DNA from: an uncultured Prevotellaceae bacterium
Lineage (GTDB): Bacteria; Bacteroidota; Bacteroidia; Bacteroidales; Bacteroidaceae
Length of the DNA: 59,143 nt
Assembly: GCA_902774815.1 (NCBI GenBank)
Contig: CACYJV010000021.1
Coordinates: 1-59,143 of the forward strand
Direction of reading: 5' to 3'
Below, one piece after another: positions 42,590 to 51,453 of the stretch. The notes beneath the pieces were generated by a model. That model was not told the DNA's origin and did no database searches. It saw only the letters and a list, made by a program, of their open reading frames with translations. Made by a program: the position numbers and the translations under genes. How positions within the stretch are numbered: the stretch's first letter is position 1; every line of letters begins with the position of its first letter.

Positions 42590-44329
42590 ATGAAAAGAAT
42601 ACTAACGTTGTGCCTCGTAGCACTCATTGCATCCCTACCCGTCATGGCGAAGCAAAAAACAAAGACTGTAACCCTGAGAGTCATCGAGACAAGCGATGTC
42701 CACGGATCGTTCTTTCCCTACGACTTCATCAACCGCACACCCAAACGCGGAACGCTGGCACGTGTCTCGTCCTACGTCAACAAACTGCGCCAAGAGCACG
42801 GGAAGAACGTCATCCTGCTTGACAATGGCGACATCCTGCAAGGACAGCCCACGTGCTACTACTACAACTTCATCGACACCACATCGACCAACATTGCCGC
42901 CGACGTCATCAACTACATGCAGTACGATGCCGAGACGATGGGCAACCACGACGTCGAGCCTGGACATGCCGTCTACGACAAGTGGATCAAGGAGGTGAAC
43001 TGCCCCATGCTGGGTGCCAACATCATCAACGTGGCCACAGGCCAGCCCTACGTGCAGCCCTACACCATCCTTCGGCGCGACGGAGTGAAGATAGCCGTCA
43101 TAGGCATACTCACGCCTGCTATCCCCAACTGGCTGCCTGCCAACATCTGGAAAGGCCTGCGCTTCGAGGAGATGGTGTCGTGCGCCCGACGCTGGATGGA
43201 CTACCTGCAGAAGAACGAGAAACCCGACGTGGTCATCGGCCTGTTCCACAGCGGTAAAGACGGCGGCATCAAGACACCCGAATACGAAGAGGATGCCTCC
43301 ATACGCGTTGCTCAGGAGGTGCCTGGCTTCGACCTCGTCCTCTTCGGCCACGACCACACGCGCCACAGCTCCGTCGTCAAGAACACCGCAGGCAAGCCCG
43401 TCACCTGCCTTGATCCTGCCAACAATGCCATCAGCGTTGCCGATGCCACCATCGAGCTGACGCTTCGCAAGGGCAAGGTCGTCGAGAAGAACGTGGAAGG
43501 CCGCATCGTCAACGTCACCGATGAGCCCATCGACGAGCAGTTCATGGCTCATTTCCAGCCGCAGATTGAGAGAATCAACAAGTTCGTGAACCGCGAAATC
43601 GGACAGTTCAAGAACAGCATCTACACGCGCGACAGCTTCTTTGGCAGCTCGGCCTTCAACGACTTCATCCTGAACCTGCAGCTGCAGATAACGGGTGCCG
43701 ACATCTCGTTCAACGCTCCCCTGTCGTTCGATGCCGTCATCAAGGAAGGTCCCGTCCACGTGAGCGACATGTTCAACCTCTACAAGTTCGAAAACCAGCT
43801 CTACGTGATGCGCCTCACCGGCGAGGAGGTTCGCAAGCACCTGGAGATGAGCTATAACCTCTGGGTGAACACGATGACGTCGCCCGACGACCACCTGCTG
43901 CTGCTCAGCGAGAGCACCTATGGCGACCAGCAGCGACTAGGGTTCAAGAACTTCTCCTTCAACTTCGATGCTGCTGCAGGCATCGACTACGAGGTGGACG
44001 TCACTAAGCCCGAGGGACAGAAGGTGCACATCCTGAGGATGAGCAATGGCGAGCCTTTCGACGAAGCCAAATGGTACAAGGTGGCCATCAACAGCTACCG
44101 CGGCAACGGAGGTGGCGAACTGCTCACCCGTGGTGCAGGCATTCCACGCGACAGCCTCAACAGCCGCATCATCTGGCGTAGCCATCGCGACCAGCGCTAC
44201 TACCTGATGAAAGAAATCGAGAAGCAAGGCGTCGTCGATCCAAAGCCCAACAACAACTGGCGCTTCGTGCCTGAGGAATGGGTGAAGCCTGCTGCTGCCC
44301 GCGACCGCAAGATCCTCTTCAAGGATTAG
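42590..44329 (+). CDS. 5'-nucleotidase / 2',3'-cyclic phosphodiesterase family protein
   Basis: The product is 579 residues from the ATG at 42590, 23 bases after the previous stop. A signal peptide (MKRILTLCLVALIASLPVMA) directs export. The calcineurin-like metallophosphatase domain has IETSDVHGSFFPYD (metal DxH, about 32-45), VILLDNGDILQGQP, MGNHDVEPG (GNHD, about 122) and FGHDHTRH (GHDH, about 253). The C-terminal 5'-nucleotidase domain has FGSSAFNDFILN, ADISFNAPLSFDAVI and YRGNGGGELLTRGAG. It should dephosphorylate periplasmic nucleotides or cyclic nucleotides for salvage. Confidence 0.9.
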   Translation: MKRILTLCLVALIASLPVMAKQKTKTVTLRVIETSDVHGSFFPYDFINRTPKRGTLARVSSYVNKLRQEHGKNVILLDNGDILQGQPTCYYYNFIDTTSTNIAADVINYMQYDAETMGNHDVEPGHAVYDKWIKEVNCPMLGANIINVATGQPYVQPYTILRRDGVKIAVIGILTPAIPNWLPANIWKGLRFEEMVSCARRWMDYLQKNEKPDVVIGLFHSGKDGGIKTPEYEEDASIRVAQEVPGFDLVLFGHDHTRHSSVVKNTAGKPVTCLDPANNAISVADATIELTLRKGKVVEKNVEGRIVNVTDEPIDEQFMAHFQPQIERINKFVNREIGQFKNSIYTRDSFFGSSAFNDFILNLQLQITGADISFNAPLSFDAVIKEGPVHVSDMFNLYKFENQLYVMRLTGEEVRKHLEMSYNLWVNTMTSPDDHLLLLSESTYGDQQRLGFKNFSFNFDAAAGIDYEVDVTKPEGQKVHILRMSNGEPFDEAKWYKVAINSYRGNGGGELLTRGAGIPRDSLNSRIIWRSHRDQRYYLMKEIEKQGVVDPKPNNNWRFVPEEWVKPAAARDRKILFKD

Positions 44330-44362
44330 CCCCCAAGGATTCTACGGATTTTTACGGTTTCA

Positions 44363-45148
44363 ATGAATTCAATGGCTCTGACAATGAAATACTATTGGTA
44401 CATTTTCTGCAAGTCCGACCTCCTGCTCCAAACGCATGAGGACGGCACTTTCAGCATACCCTACGAAGAGAATCCTCCCATCGACGTGAAGCCGTGGACC
44501 ACCATCCACGAAGTGACGGCACCCGATGGCTCGCAGGTGAAGGCCTATGCCATCGATGCACCTTCGCCAATGCACGCCATGTGTCCGCTTCGGCAGAGCT
44601 ACTACAAGCTGCCCCACGACCAATACCTGACTGCCGGCAAGTGCTACGAGCTGCTCTATTGGGATGCTAACACGAAATATTGCGGCGTATGCGGGTCACC
44701 CATGAAGCTTGACACGCCCATCTCGAAACGATGCACAGAGTGCGGGAAGGAAGTGTGGCCGCAGCTGGCAACAGCCGTCATCGTGCTCATCCATCGTGGC
44801 GAAGAGGTCCTGCTGGTCAGGGCACGCAATTTCCGTGGCGATTTCTACGGGCTCGTGGCAGGGTTCGTCGAAACAGGCGAGACCTTGGAGGAAGCCGTCA
44901 GGCGTGAGGTGCGCGAAGAGACGGGCATCGAGATTGAAAACATCCGCTACTTCGCTTCGCAGCCTTGGCCCTACCCCAGCGGCCTGATGGTGGGATTCCA
45001 TGCCGACTATGTGAGCGGCGAGATTCATCTGCAGCACAGCGAGCTCTCCTCAGGAGGATGGTTCAACAAGCACAACCTGCCAAAGCTGCCCGAACGCCTG
45101 AGCATAGCCCGCCAGCTGCTCATCGATTGGAATCCCGACTTGCGATGA
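44363..45148 (+). CDS. nudC: NAD+ diphosphatase / NADH pyrophosphatase (Nudix)
   Basis: The product is 261 residues. A zinc ribbon (C107, C110, C124, C127: YCGVCGSP..., CTECGKE) is followed by the Nudix box GFVETGETLEEAVRREVREETG (167-188) and the NudC-specific SQPWPYPSGLM (199-209). It hydrolyses NADH to NMNH and AMP and can remove NAD caps from RNA. M8 is an alternative start. The gene ends just before a bidirectional terminator. Confidence 0.92.
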   Translation: MNSMALTMKYYWYIFCKSDLLLQTHEDGTFSIPYEENPPIDVKPWTTIHEVTAPDGSQVKAYAIDAPSPMHAMCPLRQSYYKLPHDQYLTAGKCYELLYWDANTKYCGVCGSPMKLDTPISKRCTECGKEVWPQLATAVIVLIHRGEEVLLVRARNFRGDFYGLVAGFVETGETLEEAVRREVREETGIEIENIRYFASQPWPYPSGLMVGFHADYVSGEIHLQHSELSSGGWFNKHNLPKLPERLSIARQLLIDWNPDLR

Positions 45149-45178
45149 TGCCCCCCCGTTTTTAGCTGGAACAATAGA

Positions 45179-45228
45179 AAAAGTTCAGCCTCACACGCCA
45201 CGAAGCGATGAAGCTGAACTTTCTTTTT
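45179..45228. terminator. Bidirectional intrinsic terminator
   Basis: AAAGTTCAGC and GCTGAACTTT form a perfect 10-bp stem with a 23-base loop. CTTTTT follows on the plus strand and TTTCTATT on the minus strand. It lies between convergent nudC and gldE. Confidence 0.85.
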
Positions 45229-45278
45229 GGGGGAATATTGTAGAATCTGCCCCCTGATGCGTGGGGCAAGGCTACGCA

Positions 45279-46592
45279 TTACTTGTCGTGAAGCTGTACC
45301 TTGATGCGGCTGATGCGACGGCCCTCTAGATCCATCACTTCGAAAGTATAGTCGCTGTAGTCAATCTTTTCGTATTTGCTGGGGAAGTCGCCCTTCAGCT
45401 CGAGCAGCAATCCGGCAAGCGTGTCGGCATCGCCTTCCACCTCGGCAAACTCATCGTCGTCGACACCAATAATCTTGCAGAAGTCGCTCAGCAGCGTCTT
45501 TCCCTCAAAGATGTACGTGTTGTAGTTGAGCTTTGAATACGTCTTCTCTTCCTCGTCGAACTCATCGTTGATTTCTCCCACGATTTCCTCGAGGATATCT
45601 TCAAGAGTGACCAGTCCGCTGGTGCCGCCAAACTCATCGACGACGATGGCGATGTGCACCTTGTTCTCTTGGAACTCGCGCAGCAGGTCGTCAATCTTCT
45701 TCGTCTCAGGCACAAAATAAGGCGGACGAATCAAACCCTGCCAACGGAAAGTGGCAGGCTTGGAGAGGTGTGGCAACAGGTCCTTGATGTAGAGCACGCC
45801 ACGGATGTTGTCCGTATTGTCCTTATAGACGGGGATGCGGCTATAGTTGTTCTCAACGACGCATTTCAACACGTCGGCAAATGAACTCTCGATGTCCAGG
45901 TCAACTATGTCCTGACGGCTCGTCATCACCTCCTTGGCTGTTTCGTCGCCAAAGCGGATGATGCCCTGCAGCATTTCCTGCTCTTCCTTGATGTCGTCCT
46001 TGTCGGTCAGCTCCAATGCCTGCTCCAAGTCGTCGACGCTCAGCACGCGATTCTCCTTCTGCACCACCTTCTCGGCCAGGGCGCCACTCTTGATGAGCAA
46101 GCTACCAAGCGGCCAGAACAAGCGACGCATGAGCAGGATGAAGTTCACACTCTTCCGACAGAAGGCCAATGGCTGTTGCCGGCTGTAGATCTTCGGCATG
46201 ATTTCGCCAAAGAGCAGCAGCAGGAACGTCAGCAGAACCGTGATGATGAGGAACTCCAACCACATTGCCTTGAACCTCACGAGCGATGCGAAGATGAAGT
46301 TGCAAAGCATGATGATGGTCACGTTGACAAAGTTGTTGGTGATGAGTATCGTAGCCAGTGTGCGCTCGCTGTCTTCACGCAGCATCTTGATGTTTCGGTC
46401 TGTACCGGTCTTCTCCTCGTCGAGTTCGGAGAGGTCTGACGGCGAAAGGCTGAAGAAGGCTATTTCCGAGCCGCTGGCAAAGCCCGATACGAATAACAGC
46501 AAAGCAGCCAGGACGGCTGCTATGAATACCCCCATAGTCATCGGATGGAAGACTACGAGGTCGTTAATCTGTTGTATGTCTGATAAGTCCAA
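45279..46592 (-). CDS. gldE: GldE-like CNNM/CBS transport protein
   Basis: The product is 437 residues. An N-terminal DUF21/CNNM membrane domain has four hydrophobic segments (about 20-180: LLLFVSGFASGSEIAFFSLSPSDL, LITNNFVNVTIIMLCNFIFASLV, FLIITVLLTFLLLLFGEIMPKIYS). A CBS pair follows (about 215-335: VMTSRQDIVDLDIES, YSRIPVYKDNTDNIRGVLYIKDLL, IVVDEFGGTSGLVTLEDILEEIVGEI) and then a CorC_HlyC domain. In gliding Bacteroidota GldE partners GldD and is needed for type IX secretion and motility; here gldD does not follow. In non-gliders the family may just transport cations. ssb lies directly upstream, the usual Bacteroidota arrangement. Confidence 0.85.
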   Translation of the reverse strand: MDLSDIQQINDLVVFHPMTMGVFIAAVLAALLLFVSGFASGSEIAFFSLSPSDLSELDEEKTGTDRNIKMLREDSERTLATILITNNFVNVTIIMLCNFIFASLVRFKAMWLEFLIITVLLTFLLLLFGEIMPKIYSRQQPLAFCRKSVNFILLMRRLFWPLGSLLIKSGALAEKVVQKENRVLSVDDLEQALELTDKDDIKEEQEMLQGIIRFGDETAKEVMTSRQDIVDLDIESSFADVLKCVVENNYSRIPVYKDNTDNIRGVLYIKDLLPHLSKPATFRWQGLIRPPYFVPETKKIDDLLREFQENKVHIAIVVDEFGGTSGLVTLEDILEEIVGEINDEFDEEEKTYSKLNYNTYIFEGKTLLSDFCKIIGVDDDEFAEVEGDADTLAGLLLELKGDFPSKYEKIDYSDYTFEVMDLEGRRISRIKVQLHDK

Positions 46593-46630
46593 TTGCTTAG
46601 AATGTTAGATGAGGAGTATCAACAATTGAA

Positions 46631-47071
46631 TCAAAATGGCATCTCAGAGTCATCTGTAGTGGCTTGCGGCTGGACGTTCGGCATGGTCTGACTCGTGGCC
46701 TGAGGCTGTCCGGCTGGCATGCCTTCGTTCTGCTGTGTGGCAGGTTTGGGCGTCAGCATCTCCATGTTCTCCACGATGATCTCCGTGACGAACCTCCGCT
46801 GGCCTCTCTGGTCGTCGTAGGAACGATAGCGAAGTCGGCCGTCAACGTAGAGCTTGTCGCCTTTGTGCACGTATTTCTCCACAATCTTGGCAGCCTGCCT
46901 GTAGAACACCAGGTTATGCCAATCTGTACGCTCAGGCACCTGCGTGCCGTTCTGCAGCGTGTAGCCGCGCTCAGTGGTGGCAAGGCGCACTTGTGCAACA
47001 GCCTGGTCGGCCTCATAATACCTCACGTCGGGTTCCTGGCCCACGTTTCCAATCAGCATCACTTTGTTCAT
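46631..47071 (-). CDS. ssb: Single-stranded DNA-binding protein
   Basis: The product is 146 residues from the ATG at 47071 (MNKVMLIGNVGQEPDVRYY); the longer upstream frame is spurious. The OB fold (VAQVRLATTERGYTLQNGTQVPERTDWHNLVFYRQAAKIVEKYVHKGDKLYVDGRLRYRSYDDQRGQRRFVTEIIVENMEML) is followed by a Gln/Pro-rich linker and the acidic tip DDSEMPF that recruits partner proteins. It lies 28 bases after the hypothetical gene at 47100 and 38 before gldE. Confidence 0.95.
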   Translation of the reverse strand: MNKVMLIGNVGQEPDVRYYEADQAVAQVRLATTERGYTLQNGTQVPERTDWHNLVFYRQAAKIVEKYVHKGDKLYVDGRLRYRSYDDQRGQRRFVTEIIVENMEMLTPKPATQQNEGMPAGQPQATSQTMPNVQPQATTDDSEMPF

Positions 47072-47099
47072 ATTGCTTTCTCCTTTCTCATTAAAAAAA

Positions 47100-47648
47100 C
47101 TATTTCCACATGCCAAGATACTTGAAGCGGAAGTTCTTGCCCTTGGCCGATGGGAACTGCGAACGGCTGTCGACACGTGTGCGCAGGTGCTCAACGATAC
47201 GATTGTAGCAATCCTGGCCAGAGAGAGCCTTGCAGCGAGCCACGAAGTGAGTGTCGCGATACTCGTGCTTGCCCGTTGCGGGAATCAGCACGACACGCTT
47301 GAAGTCGAGGGCTCCCTCGTACCATCCTTCGCGCTGTTCTGACAAACGAGTCACGGCACCTGCCATCATCTCCTTCCGCTCGTTGACGGCTGCAGTAACA
47401 GGGCGCAACGCTTTCTTCTGCTTGAAGTCGAGCATGGTTTCGGCCGTGGTCTTGATGACGATGAAATAGATGCGTGGACGCACCTTGTAACGCTTCGGAT
47501 AGAACACGTCGCTGGCCACATATTCACGAATGTCGGCCTCCAGATCGGCATCAAGCCCAATCTCTGGAATAGAACGAAGGAAATCCAATGCTTCATCGAC
47601 ACTATGTACCAATGTCTCGTTGTCGAAATATCTTAAATATAAATTCAT
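47100..47648 (-). CDS. Conserved hypothetical protein upstream of ssb
   Basis: The product is 182 residues and soluble, without signal peptide or membrane helix. Recognisable blocks are MNLYLRYFDNETLVHSVDEALDFLRSIP (an N-terminal single-strand plus helix), YKVRPRIYFIVIKTTAETMLDFKQKK, EGALDFKRVVLIPATGKHEYRDTHFVARCKALSGQDCYNRIVEHLRTRV. I do not recognise a characterised family. It lies 41 bases after a tRNA-Gly gene and 28 before ssb. It may be read from the tRNA promoter, which would couple it to tRNA transcription. Confidence 0.75.
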   Translation of the reverse strand: MNLYLRYFDNETLVHSVDEALDFLRSIPEIGLDADLEADIREYVASDVFYPKRYKVRPRIYFIVIKTTAETMLDFKQKKALRPVTAAVNERKEMMAGAVTRLSEQREGWYEGALDFKRVVLIPATGKHEYRDTHFVARCKALSGQDCYNRIVEHLRTRVDSRSQFPSAKGKNFRFKYLGMWK

Positions 47649-47688
47649 GGAATAAAAAAATCTATGTTTCTCGTTGTCCTAAAAAAAG

Positions 47689-47761
47689 AGCGGAAAACGG
47701 GACTCGGACCCGCGACCCCAACCTTGGCAAGGTTGTGCTCTACCAACTGAGCTATTTCCGC
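47689..47761 (-). tRNA. tRNA-Gly (GCC), copy 2
   Basis: A 73-base cloverleaf beginning GCGGAAATAGCTCAGTTGG with anticodon loop TTGCCAA. It is identical to 48037-48109. Last tRNA of the cluster; CCA not encoded. Confidence 0.95.
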
Positions 47762-47785
47762 GTAACAAGTAAGTATTCACTTTGG

Positions 47786-47869
47786 TGAAGAGGAGGAGAC
47801 TCGAACTCCCACGTCGCAATTGACACTACCCCCTCAAAGTAGCGCGTCTACCAATTCCGCCACCTCTCC
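47786..47869 (-). tRNA. tRNA-Leu (GAG)
   Basis: A class II tRNA of 84 bases, beginning GGAGAGGTGGCGGAATTGG, with anticodon stem CTACT/GGTAG, loop TTGAGGG and a long variable arm. It is followed by an encoded CCA at 47785-47783, unlike its neighbours. Confidence 0.92.
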
Positions 47870-47906
47870 ATCAAGTAAAAACATTCTGAAACAATTTGTG
47901 AATGTG

Positions 47907-47988
47907 TGCCCAGAACAGGACTCGAACCTGCACGCATCTCTGCACACGCACCTGAAACGTGCGCGTCTACCAATTCCGCCACCTGGGC
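47907..47988 (-). tRNA. tRNA-Leu (CAG)
   Basis: A class II tRNA of 82 bases, beginning GCCCAGGTGGCGGAATTGG, with anticodon stem CACGT/GCGTG, loop TTCAGGT and a long variable arm. CCA is not encoded. Confidence 0.92.
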
Positions 47989-48036
47989 AAATGTCACAAG
48001 CAAGAAACCTTGCCTTGTGTTGTTCCAGAATGTTTG

Positions 48037-48109
48037 AGCGGAAAACGGGACTCGGACCCGCGACCCCAACCTTGGCAAGGTTGTGCTCTACCAACTGAGC
48101 TATTTCCGC
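48037..48109 (-). tRNA. tRNA-Gly (GCC), copy 1
   Basis: The first gene of the Gly-Leu-Leu-Gly cluster. 73 bases, anticodon loop TTGCCAA, identical to the copy at 47689-47761. Confidence 0.95.
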
Positions 48110-48168
48110 TTGTTTCTTCAAGACTAAGTGAAGTCTTAACCTCGAAGGCATTTCTCCAAATGCGGTTG

Positions 48169-48199
48169 CAAAGGTAATGCTTTTTTCGGAACTGGCAAA
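48169..48199 (-). promoter_or_regulatory. Promoter of the tRNA cluster
   Basis: On the minus strand TTTG (48199-48196), 19 bases, TACCTTTG (48176-48169). The first tRNA begins about 55 bases after the predicted start. Confidence 0.85.
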
Positions 48200-48249
48200 A
48201 CTTTTGCAAGATTTTTTTATCAAAAAGTTACATTTTTCTCAAAATCTTA

Positions 48250-49431
48250 CTAATCCATCCTGTTTTTATAGTCTTCGTAGGTGTATTTCCGCAACATCTG
48301 CAGTTCGCCGTCGCTTCGCAAGAATGCCAGCGAGGGATGGCCCACGCCGTTGAACATATTGGTCTTGACTGTTGTGTAGTGGATCATGTCCTCGAAAATC
48401 ACGTTCTCGCCCACCTGCAGTTCGTGGTCGAAATGCCAATAGCCCATGAAGTCGCCGCTCAGGCAGCTGTTTCCGCCAAGGCGATAGACGTGCTCAGCAT
48501 CTGAAGTTGCCGGTGTGCCGTCGGGCAGCAAGTCGATGGTTTCAGCCCCTCGCACGTCAGGCGTATAGGGCATCTCCAGGCAATCGGGCATGTGGCATGT
48601 GAAGCTGACGTTGAGGATGGCGGTCCTGATGCCCTTGTCCTCGACGACATCTACCACCTGCGCCACCAAGGGCCCCGTCTGCCAGGCAAAGGCACTGCCA
48701 GGCTCAAGGATGACCTTCAGCCACGGATAGCGCATGCGGAACTCGCGCATCAGGCGGATGAGCAGCTCCACGTCGTAGTCGCGCCGCGTCATGAGGTGGC
48801 CACCGCCGAAGTTGATCCACTTCAGCTGCGGGAACCAGCGGGCAAACTTCTCCTCGATGACGGCCAGAGAGCGCTGAAACACGTCTGAACCACTCTCGCA
48901 GTGGCAATGCACGTGGAAGCCCTCGATGCCTTCAGGCAACTGCTCAGGAAGTTTGTCGGCCGAAACACCGAAGCGCGTGCCTGGCGCGCAAGGGTTATAG
49001 AGCAGCGTCCCCACTTCCGAATATTCAGGATTGACGCGAAGCCCGAACGTCAGCTCCCCATTAGCCTCCCTTGCCGCCTGCATGTGGCGCTGGTATTGCG
49101 AAAGCGAGTTGAACGTCAGGTGGCTCGACAAGCGGGCTATCTCCCCCACCTCATCGTCGGTGTAGGCAGGCGAATAGGTGTGGGCAGGATGGCCAAACTC
49201 CTCGTAGGCCAAGCGGGCCTCGAAGAGCGAGCTCGCCGTGGTGGAGCTGATGTATTCGCGAAAGACGGGGAAGGTCTTCCACAAGGCGAATGCCTTGAAG
49301 GCAAGGATGATCTCCACCCCAGCCTCGTTGGCCACACGGCGGATGAGTTCAAGGTTCCTGCGCAGCAACGTCTCTTCCAGCACATACATGGGCGTGCTTA
49401 TTTCGGCAAAAGTTTCTCGGTCTACCTTCAT
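48250..49431 (-). CDS. nspC: Carboxynorspermidine decarboxylase
   Basis: The product is 393 residues from the ATG at 49431 (MKVDRETFAEISTPMYVLEE); the upstream frame crosses the promoter. It belongs to the fold-III PLP decarboxylases: PLP Lys in ILAFKAFALWK (K46), HCHCESG, the WINFGGGHLMTR glycine loop, LEPGSAFAW, and the C-terminal GGNSCLSGDFMGYW block with the active-site Cys region. NspC decarboxylates carboxyspermidine or carboxynorspermidine, giving spermidine in the alternative polyamine route widespread in Bacteroidota. The partner dehydrogenase gene is not in the window. Confidence 0.92.
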   Translation of the reverse strand: MKVDRETFAEISTPMYVLEETLLRRNLELIRRVANEAGVEIILAFKAFALWKTFPVFREYISSTTASSLFEARLAYEEFGHPAHTYSPAYTDDEVGEIARLSSHLTFNSLSQYQRHMQAAREANGELTFGLRVNPEYSEVGTLLYNPCAPGTRFGVSADKLPEQLPEGIEGFHVHCHCESGSDVFQRSLAVIEEKFARWFPQLKWINFGGGHLMTRRDYDVELLIRLMREFRMRYPWLKVILEPGSAFAWQTGPLVAQVVDVVEDKGIRTAILNVSFTCHMPDCLEMPYTPDVRGAETIDLLPDGTPATSDAEHVYRLGGNSCLSGDFMGYWHFDHELQVGENVIFEDMIHYTTVKTNMFNGVGHPSLAFLRSDGELQMLRKYTYEDYKNRMD

Positions 49432-49517
49432 GTTCTTTTTGTTGTTCAAAGGCTCTATAATATAAATTTCAAACGCTATATAATAAATAATGTGGCGAGC
49501 ACATCGTTTCGCATTTG

Positions 49518-49548
49518 CAAAAATACACATTTTCGGCAAAACAGCAAA
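49518..49548 (-). promoter_or_regulatory. Promoter of nspC
   Basis: On the minus strand TTTG (49548-49545), 19 bases, TATTTTTG (49525-49518). The leader is about 85 bases. Confidence 0.78.
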
Positions 49549-49660
49549 ATTTTCGGCCAACAAAGCACATTCTTCAGGAGCCGCTCCCCTCGCTCGCGAC
49601 GAGGCTGACGAGATGAGAAAAAGAAAAATGAGAAAAGGAATGATTTTTATAGCGAAATAA

Positions 49661-49692
49661 ATTGGCGGTTTGAATAATATTTCTTAATTTTG
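49661..49692 (+). promoter_or_regulatory. Promoter of the ThiE/TenI-like gene
   Basis: ATTG (49661-49664), 20 bases, TAATTTTG (49685-49692). One mismatch in the -33 box. Confidence 0.65.
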
Positions 49693-49715
49693 CAGAAGAA
49701 TAAAAAAACGAGACG

Positions 49716-50324
49716 ATGAAGCTTGTAATCATGACGAAATCCACGTTTTTCGTGGAAGAAGACAAAATACTGGCCTCGCTTTTTGACGAGGGTATGGACA
49801 ATTTGCACCTCTACAAGCCCTCCTCATCGCCCATCTACTGTGAGCGCCTGCTTACGCTATTGCCTGAAGAGACGCACCGCCGCATTACCGTTCACGACCA
49901 TTTCTACCTGAAGAGCGAGTATTCGCTGGCAGGCATCCACCTGAACAATATGGACGAAGAACCTCCGCAGGGCTATCGCGGACGCCTGAGCCGTTCGTGC
50001 ACAGAGATTGAGAGATTGAAGGAGATGAAGAAGAAATCGGACTACGTCATACTGAAAAACATCTTCGACTGCATAGAATTCAAGGAGCAGCACTCCAACT
50101 TCACCATCCAGCAACTCGAAGAGGCTGCCGCCCGTGGTCTCATCGACAAGCATGTCTATGCCATGGGTGGCATGACGCTCGACAACGTGCGCATAGCTCG
50201 CGAGCTGGGCTTTGGAGGAGTGGTGGTCTGCGGCGACTTGTGGAACCGGTTCGACATCCATAACCAAAACGACTACAAGGAGCTGGTGGCGCACTTCGAG
50301 AAGCTGCGCAAGGCAGTCGGCTGA
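49716..50324 (+). CDS. Thiamine-phosphate-synthase/TenI-like protein
   Basis: The product is 202 residues. The TIM-barrel pattern (LVIMTKSTFFVEEDKILASLFDEGMDNLHLYKP, ITVHDHFYLKSEYSLAGIHLNN, RGRLSRSCTEIERL, YVILKNIFDCIEFKEQHSNFT, VYAMGGMTLDNVRIARELGFGGVVVCGDLW) follows ThiE/TenI proteins, with SRSCTEIE and the phosphate-binding GGVVVCGD loop in the right places. Bacteroidota often carry such a stand-alone copy away from thiamine operons. Whether it makes thiamine phosphate or acts like TenI is not clear; no thiamine genes lie nearby. Confidence 0.78.
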   Translation: MKLVIMTKSTFFVEEDKILASLFDEGMDNLHLYKPSSSPIYCERLLTLLPEETHRRITVHDHFYLKSEYSLAGIHLNNMDEEPPQGYRGRLSRSCTEIERLKEMKKKSDYVILKNIFDCIEFKEQHSNFTIQQLEEAAARGLIDKHVYAMGGMTLDNVRIARELGFGGVVVCGDLWNRFDIHNQNDYKELVAHFEKLRKAVG

Positions 50325-50391
50325 AGCAAGGCTCGGCTGAAGCAAGGCTCGGCTGAAACAAGGCTGTCGGCTGAAGCAAGGCTGAGGGGTA
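50317..50391. repeat. GGCTGAAGCAAGGCTC tandem repeat
   Basis: Four units of 16-19 bases begin inside the last codons of the ThiE/TenI-like gene (GTCGGCTGA) and continue past its stop. Confidence 0.9.
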
Positions 50392-50514
50392 AGGCGATGA
50401 AGCAAGCCTAAAGGGATCAACGCCTGAGGGCTGAGCCCGAAGAAAGAAATGCCCGCCAGGCCATGACGGAAGACTACAATCAATAAACTCACAAACCATA
50501 CAAAATACTCAATC

Positions 50515-51453
50515 ATGGGTGAAAAAGAATCCTTCTTAGTGTTCTCTGGAACGAAGACACGCTACTTGGCAGAGAAAATCTGTGCCAGTCTGGGTTGCCC
50601 GTTGGGCAAAATGCTGATGACAAAGTTCTCTGATGGAGAATTTGCCGTGTCGTACGAAGAATCCATTCGTGGACGCGACGTGTTCCTCGTGCAGAGCACT
50701 TTCCCCAATTCCGACAATCTCATGGAATTGCTGCTGATGATCGATGCCGCCAAGCGTGCATCTGCCCGCACCATCAACGCCGTCATCCCCTACTTCGGCT
50801 GGGCTCGCCAGGACCGCAAGGACAAGCCTCGCGTGAGCATCGGTGCCAAGTTGGTGGCCGATCTGCTGAGCGTTGCCGGCGTTAACCGCGTTATCACCAT
50901 GGACCTGCACGCCGACCAGATTCAGGGCTTCTTCAATGTTCCCGTCGACCACCTCTATGCGTCGGCCGTCATCCTGCCCTACCTGCAGAGCCTGAGACTC
51001 GACGACGTCTGCATTGCCTCGCCCGACGTGGGTGGCTCGAAGCGTGCCAACACCTACGCCAAGTATCTGGGATGCCCGCTGGTGCTGTGCAACAAGACGC
51101 GCGCCCGTGCCAACGTAGTGGCCGAAATGCAAATCATCGGCGACGTGGTGGGCAAGAATGTGGTGATTGTCGACGATATGGTGGACACGGCAGGCACCAT
51201 CACGAAGGCAGCCGACCTGATGATGGCATCGGGAGCCAAGAGTGTCCGTGCTTGCGCCTCGCACTGCGTCATGAGCGGCCCTGCCAGCGACCGTGTGCAG
51301 GAATCGTCGCTCGAGGAGATTGTCTTCACCGACTCCATCCCCTACACCAACCGCTGCTCGAAGGTGAAGCAGCTGTCGGTAGCCGACTTGTTTGCCGAAA
51401 CCATCCAGCGTGTGGTGAACAACGAGAGCATCAGCTCGCAATACCTCGTGTAG
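50515..51453 (+). CDS. prs: Ribose-phosphate pyrophosphokinase
   Basis: The product is 312 residues, a normal length. FSGTKTRYLAEKICASLGCPLGKMLMTKFSDGE, the ATP-binding YFGWARQDRKDKPRVSIGAKLVADLL (about 94-119), DLHADQIQGFFNVPVDHL and the PRPP-binding loop VVIVDDMVDTAGTI (about 216-229) are all present. It makes PRPP from ribose-5-phosphate and ATP for nucleotide, His, Trp and NAD synthesis. Its last codons and stop (ACCTCGTGTAG) seed a tandem repeat downstream. Confidence 0.95.
   Translation: MGEKESFLVFSGTKTRYLAEKICASLGCPLGKMLMTKFSDGEFAVSYEESIRGRDVFLVQSTFPNSDNLMELLLMIDAAKRASARTINAVIPYFGWARQDRKDKPRVSIGAKLVADLLSVAGVNRVITMDLHADQIQGFFNVPVDHLYASAVILPYLQSLRLDDVCIASPDVGGSKRANTYAKYLGCPLVLCNKTRARANVVAEMQIIGDVVGKNVVIVDDMVDTAGTITKAADLMMASGAKSVRACASHCVMSGPASDRVQESSLEEIVFTDSIPYTNRCSKVKQLSVADLFAETIQRVVNNESISSQYLV

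Noticed and set aside
45279-46592. Evidence for gliding motility or a type IX secretion locus
   Set aside because: GldE alone is not sufficient; gldD and other gld/por genes are not in the window, and no type IX sorting domain is seen on the exported proteins here.
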